DNA of 5,054 nucleotides, taken from positions 1-5,054 of the forward strand of contig JAEORY010000336.1 in assembly GCA_016840645.1 (NCBI GenBank), given 5' to 3'. The DNA comes from Candidatus Borrarchaeota archaeon. GTDB lineage: Archaea; Asgardarchaeota; Sifarchaeia; Borrarchaeales; Borrarchaeaceae. The notes beneath the pieces are model-generated. The model had not been told where the DNA came from and searched no databases. It worked only from the letters and a program-made list of their open reading frames with translations. Shown here one piece after another: positions 4,279 through 5,054 of this stretch (position 1 is the first letter of the stretch; each line of letters begins with the position of its first letter). A program made the position numbers and the translations under genes.

Positions 4279-5054
4279 ATGACACGGACGTACAAATTTC
4301 GCCTGTATCCAACCACACAACAACAGATGACGTTAACTCAATGGCTTACTACCTGTCGTTTGTTGTATAATGACTCTCTGGCAGCGCGAAAAGAGGCCTG
4401 GCACACTCACCAACACTCAGTTACCTATTATGAACAAGCCACCCAACTACAAGTCGCTAAGCAGACCAACCCGTGTTTGAAGGCGGTGCATTCTCAGGTA
4501 CTCCAAGATGTGCTGAGAAGACTGGATAAGACCTTCACCAACTTTTTTAGGCGTCTTAAGAAGGGGGAACACGCCGGTTACCCAAGATTTAAAGGCAAAT
4601 ACCGGTATGATTCCTTCACGTACCCACAAAGTGGGTTCACCCTCGAAAAGAACAACAAGAAACTCCGGCTCTCGAAAATTGGAGGTATCAACATTACACT
4701 CCACCGCCCGATACCTGCTGAAGGAGTGATCAAGACCTGTACTATTACACGCGATGTCGACCACTGGTATGCCTGCTTTACAGTAGCACTTCCTGATCCC
4801 GAGTCTGAGTCTCAGAGAGAGCTAAAGAAGGCGATAGGGGTGGATGTCGGGCTGACGAGTTTGTTAACGTTACATAATGGAGAAACAATAACTAACCCTC
4901 GCTGGATGAGAAACTCGGAGAAGAAAGTAGCCAAAGAGCAGCGAAGGCAAGCTAGGAAGCAGATAGGCTCAAATAACCGTCACACGCAGAACAAAAAGGT
5001 AGCACAGCTACACCGGAAGATACGCCATCAGCGAAAGGATTTTTATCATAAGCT
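4279..5054 (+). CDS. tnpB: TnpB (IS605 OrfB-type) RNA-guided nuclease, C-terminal part missing
   Basis: An open frame of 258 codons runs off the right edge; full TnpB proteins are about 370-420 residues. The N-terminus RTYKFRLYPT (3-12), followed by LTTCRLLYNDSL (23-34), is the HTH_OrfB_IS605 signature (PF12323). AVHSQVLQDVLRRLDKTF (69-86) and GYPRFKGK (100-107) are typical central TnpB motifs. AIGVDVGLTSLLTL (185-198) is the start of the RuvC-like nuclease (PF01385), with D189 as the first catalytic acid; in ISDra2 TnpB the equivalent is D191. The second acid, the four-cysteine zinc ribbon and the third acid would lie beyond the window. TnpB cuts DNA next to a short target motif, guided by an RNA from the element's right end, and helps the element persist; it does not carry out transposition itself. 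No frameshift or stop is seen in the visible part, so it may be active. Its G+C content is higher than that of the glycan genes, in line with transfer. Confidence 0.93.
   Translation, partial: MTRTYKFRLYPTTQQQMTLTQWLTTCRLLYNDSLAARKEAWHTHQHSVTYYEQATQLQVAKQTNPCLKAVHSQVLQDVLRRLDKTFTNFFRRLKKGEHAGYPRFKGKYRYDSFTYPQSGFTLEKNNKKLRLSKIGGINITLHRPIPAEGVIKTCTITRDVDHWYACFTVALPDPESESQRELKKAIGVDVGLTSLLTLHNGETITNPRWMRNSEKKVAKEQRRQARKQIGSNNRHTQNKKVAQLHRKIRHQRKDFYHK

Larger units (their letters stand above)
4124..5054 (+). mobile_element. TnpB-encoding insertion sequence (IS200/IS605 superfamily, IS1341-like), left part
   Basis: From just after the GT2 stop the DNA changes: G+C is higher (33 of 60 bases in 4801-4860, against 21 of 60 in 3841-3900), and a structured, GC-rich end is followed by tnpB. 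IS200/IS605 elements have no terminal inverted repeats; they end in imperfect hairpins that a Y1 transposase (TnpA) recognises, as seen here. No tnpA lies between GT2 and tnpB, so this is probably a TnpB-only element that moves with TnpA supplied in trans, or one that no longer moves. The exact left boundary is not visible; it lies somewhere in about 4103-4139, and the start given is the edge of the outermost stem. The right end is outside the window. Confidence 0.75.

Noticed and set aside
4099..4323. Two overlapping minus-strand ORFs (74 and 69 codons) upstream of tnpB.
   Set aside because: They cover the folded left end and the tnpB start in antisense. Their translations lack recognisable domains and have no good ribosome site.
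4447..4764. Minus-strand ORF of 105 codons.
   Set aside because: It is antisense to tnpB, whose translated motifs are clear; it is a shadow of that coding sequence.
1..5054. CRISPR array, tRNA, rRNA, toxin-antitoxin pair or defence system.
   Set aside because: No regularly spaced direct repeats, no tRNA-like T-arm or cloverleaf, and no further protein families were seen apart from TnpB, which stands alone here.

Overview
The window looks like part of a surface-polysaccharide or protein-glycosylation gene cluster, invaded on its right side by a TnpB-type insertion sequence of the IS200/IS605 superfamily. The host is probably an archaeon, perhaps a methanogen-like euryarchaeote. Three things point that way: the AT-rich genes, the archaeal-style TATA boxes (TTTATAATA, TTTAAATA) about 55-60 bases before two of the starts, and the type of alkaline-phosphatase-fold enzyme lying among glycosyltransferases. 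Clear Shine-Dalgarno sequences precede most genes, so a bacterium cannot be excluded from this sequence alone.

Layout. On the minus strand, bases 1-276 hold the first 92 codons of a glycosyltransferase that runs off the left edge. Upstream of it in the same direction (342-1433) is a complete GT4-type glycosyltransferase; the two are probably one operon. A 385-base intergenic region (1434-1818) separates these from the plus-strand genes. It holds TATA-like boxes and a weak inverted repeat but no gene that I can support. On the plus strand come a type I phosphodiesterase/nucleotide pyrophosphatase-family protein (1819-2931) and a GT2-family glycosyltransferase (3053-4102). From about 4103-4124 rightward the sequence becomes richer in G+C and folds strongly. 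This is the left end of the insertion sequence, followed by tnpB (4279 to the window edge). No tnpA lies in the window, so the element is probably of the TnpB-only (IS1341) kind.

How the genes work together (inference). The three glycosyltransferases would add sugars to a glycan, probably on a lipid carrier at the membrane. The phosphodiesterase-like enzyme would act on a phosphate ester or nucleotide-linked intermediate of the same pathway. TnpB is unrelated cargo: a RuvC-type RNA-guided nuclease family member whose guide-RNA region would lie beyond the right edge.

Most worth a second look: the roughly 110-base fold with mutually exclusive stems before tnpB, the basic insertion and unusual nucleophile context in the phosphodiesterase, and a 41-codon ORF bridging the two minus-strand glycosyltransferases. 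I saw no CRISPR array, tRNA or rRNA, and nothing that amounts to a clearly new system.
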